From: a virus
DNA: 20,642 nucleotides
Reading direction: 5' to 3' (one strand)
IMG/VR virus record: IMGVR_UViG_3300037137_000682
Location: 1 to 20,642 of that record
Both the position numbers and the translations under genes were made by a program. This document shows, one piece after another, positions 18,317 to 20,642 of this stretch (position 1 is its first letter; every line of letters begins with the position of its first letter). The notes beneath the pieces were generated by a model. The model saw only the letters and a list, made by a program, of their open reading frames with translations. It did no database searches and was not told the DNA's origin.

Positions 18317-20642
18317 ATGAGAAATATTTTATTGATAATATTTGCGCTGGTAAGCGTAGCGTTTGGTACAAAAGATACATTTAAATTCGTATCTGACACG
18401 CTATGGTCAACAGCTGCCAATTGGTCAAGTGGAGCGATACCAGCAACAACAGATACTGTTTATTTTACAAGCGCGAGTAATGGGCTATGCGTGCAAGACA
18501 TAGACGATACAATAAAGTCATTGGTTTTTGTATCAGGCCATACAAATATTTTAAAAAGAAAAGTCAGTAATTTGTCTATAGCCGGAAATATTACCTTTAT
18601 CTCGGGGGACAGCATAAATACTGGAACGTCTACTATTACAATAACAGACGTTTGCACATTTACTTCAGCAAATAAAATACGAGTATATGATCTCACTATA
18701 AATTGTGCTGACTCTACAAAACTCGTCACGTTTGCCGACACGCTCAAAACTGCCACTGGTGGAGACTTTACCTTGACGCAAGGCAAAGCGACATTCAGCG
18801 GATACGGAATTGTAGCCGGTGGGGATGTATTGTTTAATAACGGGTGGAATAATTATGGCAATTTCATAACTATGGATGGCACGAATAGCACCTTACACAA
18901 TGAGGGTACGGTGGGAACGCAGACGGCAACGAGTTGTGTTTTTACGTTTAATTCGACAGGGCATACACTTGACTTAGATAAAGCTGCAAATAACAATTCT
19001 TATATTCTTGCGGCGAGTAGTGGCGTAACAATCACAAATGGGGTATCACAATCAGTAAACCCATCATCTGGGGCAGCATTGATAATTGGGAACAATGCAA
19101 CATTAACACACAATGGCGCTGGAATTACTTTTCGTCCAACTGGAACAGTTAATTTATGGACTATTGGAACCGGAGTTACGTTTAATGGCACTGGATCGTT
19201 TACTCATCTGGCCGCGGTCTCATCGGTAATTACTATTCCAGCGACTACATACACGGGGACGGGTACATTGACATTAACAATTAGTACCTCTACAGACGTC
19301 GACTTGGGTGGTAATTTTGTATGGAATGGAAATTTAATATACTCTCAATCATCAACATCAACTCGTTATTTTAAAACCAATAACTATGATTTTAATATTG
19401 GTGGTTCTCTTCTTGCGGGTACAACGTCCATAACCGCTACAGTAGTATGCAAATTCATTTATGGTTCTTCTGTCTGCCACATGAAGTCAATAGATTTTGC
19501 TTCACGAGACTCTTCCGGATCTACGTACGTTGATAGTATGATGTCGTCAACTCGCACTGTTTCTGGATCGTACTTGATAGGTAAAAATAAAACAATACGA
19601 CCTGGCACATCCACCGTCACCATAGATTCAACCGGATCAATCACCAGTGCAGGAAAACACTTTTGGGTACTGAAAAATGCGAGTTCCGCAACTCATCGTG
19701 TGACTTTGGTTGACTCAGTGCAAGCAGATTCTGCGTTTGAAAATAACAGTGGAAAACTGGCAGTAGGCGCGAATACAATCCGCACAAAAAACTATACCAA
19801 TATTTCGCCTGATAGCATGACCAGTACAGGCAATCTTATTCTTACAGGTAATTTCTTACGTAACACAACTGCCTCTTATGCAACTGGCGGTGGAATATTT
19901 TTTGATACCGCTACAAATAGATCACAAACTGTAACCGCCAATGGTGCACAATTGCGACAGATCACTTGTAAATGGCTTACATTTTTGGATAGTGCAAAGG
20001 TCAATAAATTAACGGTGAGTGATGCAGGAAAGATCACTATACCGGCAAGTGTTGGAGTAAGGGTTGATACTATTGGTAAGCTTGATGGGTCGGTCGGAGC
20101 GCAGGATAGTTTTGTTTCCAGTTCTCCCGGTACTCAGGCAAGGTGGTGGATACCGGGGCCGACTACTACGAGCCTATATAGATATTGGAAAGACATCAAT
20201 CAAATGGGTGGAACGTCTACCGCTGCGGCAACGAATACCAATGGCGGGAACAATTCAAACGTGCTGTTTCTGGGCACGCTCTCTTGCGCTCAATCGCCAC
20301 AGATTGACACGGTTGGCAAGGCGATAGTCACAATGGCGAATGTCCTAAGTTATGGTACTGCTGACAGTTTCAATTTTGCAGCACTCCCGGGTGGATTGTC
20401 GGGAAACAAAACAACCGGCCAAGTAACCGGCACTCCGACCACAATGACCGCAAAAGCGGGGTATCGGCTGGTTGCATACGGATCAAATAAAACTGATTCG
20501 GCGGTTGGATATGATACGATAACCGTGAAGGATGCTCTGCCGATCATCTCCTATACCTCACCTGCCATTGATACGGTGGGCAAGGCGGCCAGTTATACCG
20601 TAACCTCGACCGGAGGTGCCGTGGTATCATACGCGCTCACAA
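18317..20642 (+). CDS. Very large surface / fibre protein with signal peptide and Ig-like repeats (partial)
   Basis: This frame is open from ATG at 18317 to the window end (775 codons, no stop). GGGGGA lies just upstream of the start. The N-terminus MRNILLIIFALVSVAFG is a signal peptide. Next comes LWSTAANWSSGAIPATTDTV, an entry motif typical of secreted beta-solenoid proteins, then about 600 residues rich in Thr, Ser, Asn and Gly with strand-turn periodicity. The C-terminal part holds He_PIG-type Ig-like repeats: SPQIDTVGKA near residue 660 and SPAIDTVGKA near 748, 88 residues apart, with ALPGGLSGNKTTGQVTGTPT between them. This could be a receptor-binding fibre or a host-type adhesin carried by the phage. 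The 3' end is missing. Confidence 0.65.
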   Translation, partial: MRNILLIIFALVSVAFGTKDTFKFVSDTLWSTAANWSSGAIPATTDTVYFTSASNGLCVQDIDDTIKSLVFVSGHTNILKRKVSNLSIAGNITFISGDSINTGTSTITITDVCTFTSANKIRVYDLTINCADSTKLVTFADTLKTATGGDFTLTQGKATFSGYGIVAGGDVLFNNGWNNYGNFITMDGTNSTLHNEGTVGTQTATSCVFTFNSTGHTLDLDKAANNNSYILAASSGVTITNGVSQSVNPSSGAALIIGNNATLTHNGAGITFRPTGTVNLWTIGTGVTFNGTGSFTHLAAVSSVITIPATTYTGTGTLTLTISTSTDVDLGGNFVWNGNLIYSQSSTSTRYFKTNNYDFNIGGSLLAGTTSITATVVCKFIYGSSVCHMKSIDFASRDSSGSTYVDSMMSSTRTVSGSYLIGKNKTIRPGTSTVTIDSTGSITSAGKHFWVLKNASSATHRVTLVDSVQADSAFENNSGKLAVGANTIRTKNYTNISPDSMTSTGNLILTGNFLRNTTASYATGGGIFFDTATNRSQTVTANGAQLRQITCKWLTFLDSAKVNKLTVSDAGKITIPASVGVRVDTIGKLDGSVGAQDSFVSSSPGTQARWWIPGPTTTSLYRYWKDINQMGGTSTAAATNTNGGNNSNVLFLGTLSCAQSPQIDTVGKAIVTMANVLSYGTADSFNFAALPGGLSGNKTTGQVTGTPTTMTAKAGYRLVAYGSNKTDSAVGYDTITVKDALPIISYTSPAIDTVGKAASYTVTSTGGAVVSYALT

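Noticed and set aside
20064-20327. 87-codon + strand frame inside the last gene
   Set aside because: It is the shadow of the long open frame that starts at 18317, with arginine-rich out-of-frame translation.
1-20642. Integrase, CRISPR array, tRNA, insertion sequence, anti-defence or toxin-antitoxin genes
   Set aside because: Both strands were read for these and none was supported. The window is densely filled with structural and lysis genes.

Overview
The window is the structural (morphogenesis) region of a tailed phage or prophage. Every supported gene lies on the + strand, packed head-to-tail with many ATGA, TAATG or short overlaps. The order is portal, minor head protein, capsid genes, connectors, tail tube, G/GT chaperone, tape measure, tail tip, fibres and lysis. 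The tail tube protein, a frameshifted G/GT chaperone pair and the absence of a sheath or baseplate wedge point to a long non-contractile tail (siphovirus-like). The host cannot be named with certainty. Signal peptides ending in forms such as FLFAQ, and Ig-like repeats of the putative-Ig (He_PIG) type in the last gene, are common in Fibrobacterota/Bacteroidota-type bacteria, so an FCB-group host is a reasonable inference.

Layout: 1-39, tail of an upstream gene (large terminase by position). 36-3094, a small protein, the portal, a Mu gpF/SPP1 gp7-like minor head protein and a 53-aa basic protein. 3109-4114, a putative promoter, a probable head decoration gene, a 47-aa coiled-coil protein, a strong intrinsic terminator, and an overlapping promoter-like element with a short leader. 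4183-6341, scaffold, major capsid protein and a 97-aa protein ending in an AT-hook-like tail. 6341-7659, HK97 gp10-like protein, connector and tail terminator candidates. 7671-9239, a tail tube protein with an N-terminal LamG lectin-like domain. 9267-9973, tail chaperones G and GT joined by a -1 slip on nine A residues. 9983-15279, tape measure, distal-tail candidate and a large tail-hub candidate. 15269-16794, two fibre-region proteins with signal peptides. 16801-18316, a probable lysis cassette (membrane protein, DUF5675-like protein, small holin candidate, two unknowns). 18317 to the window end, a very long repetitive surface or fibre protein with its own signal peptide, cut off by the window.

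The points most worth a second look are these. The tube gene carries a LamG domain and, in frame just after it, a well-spaced internal ribosome site and ATG; it could therefore make both a decorated and a plain tube subunit. Three fibre-region proteins carry export signals, which does not fit assembly into virions in the cytoplasm. Between the decoration and scaffold genes lies a compact control region with a terminator, a promoter-like element, a nine-codon leader and twin hairpins with the same CTTGA loop. No tRNA, CRISPR array, integrase or insertion sequence was seen.
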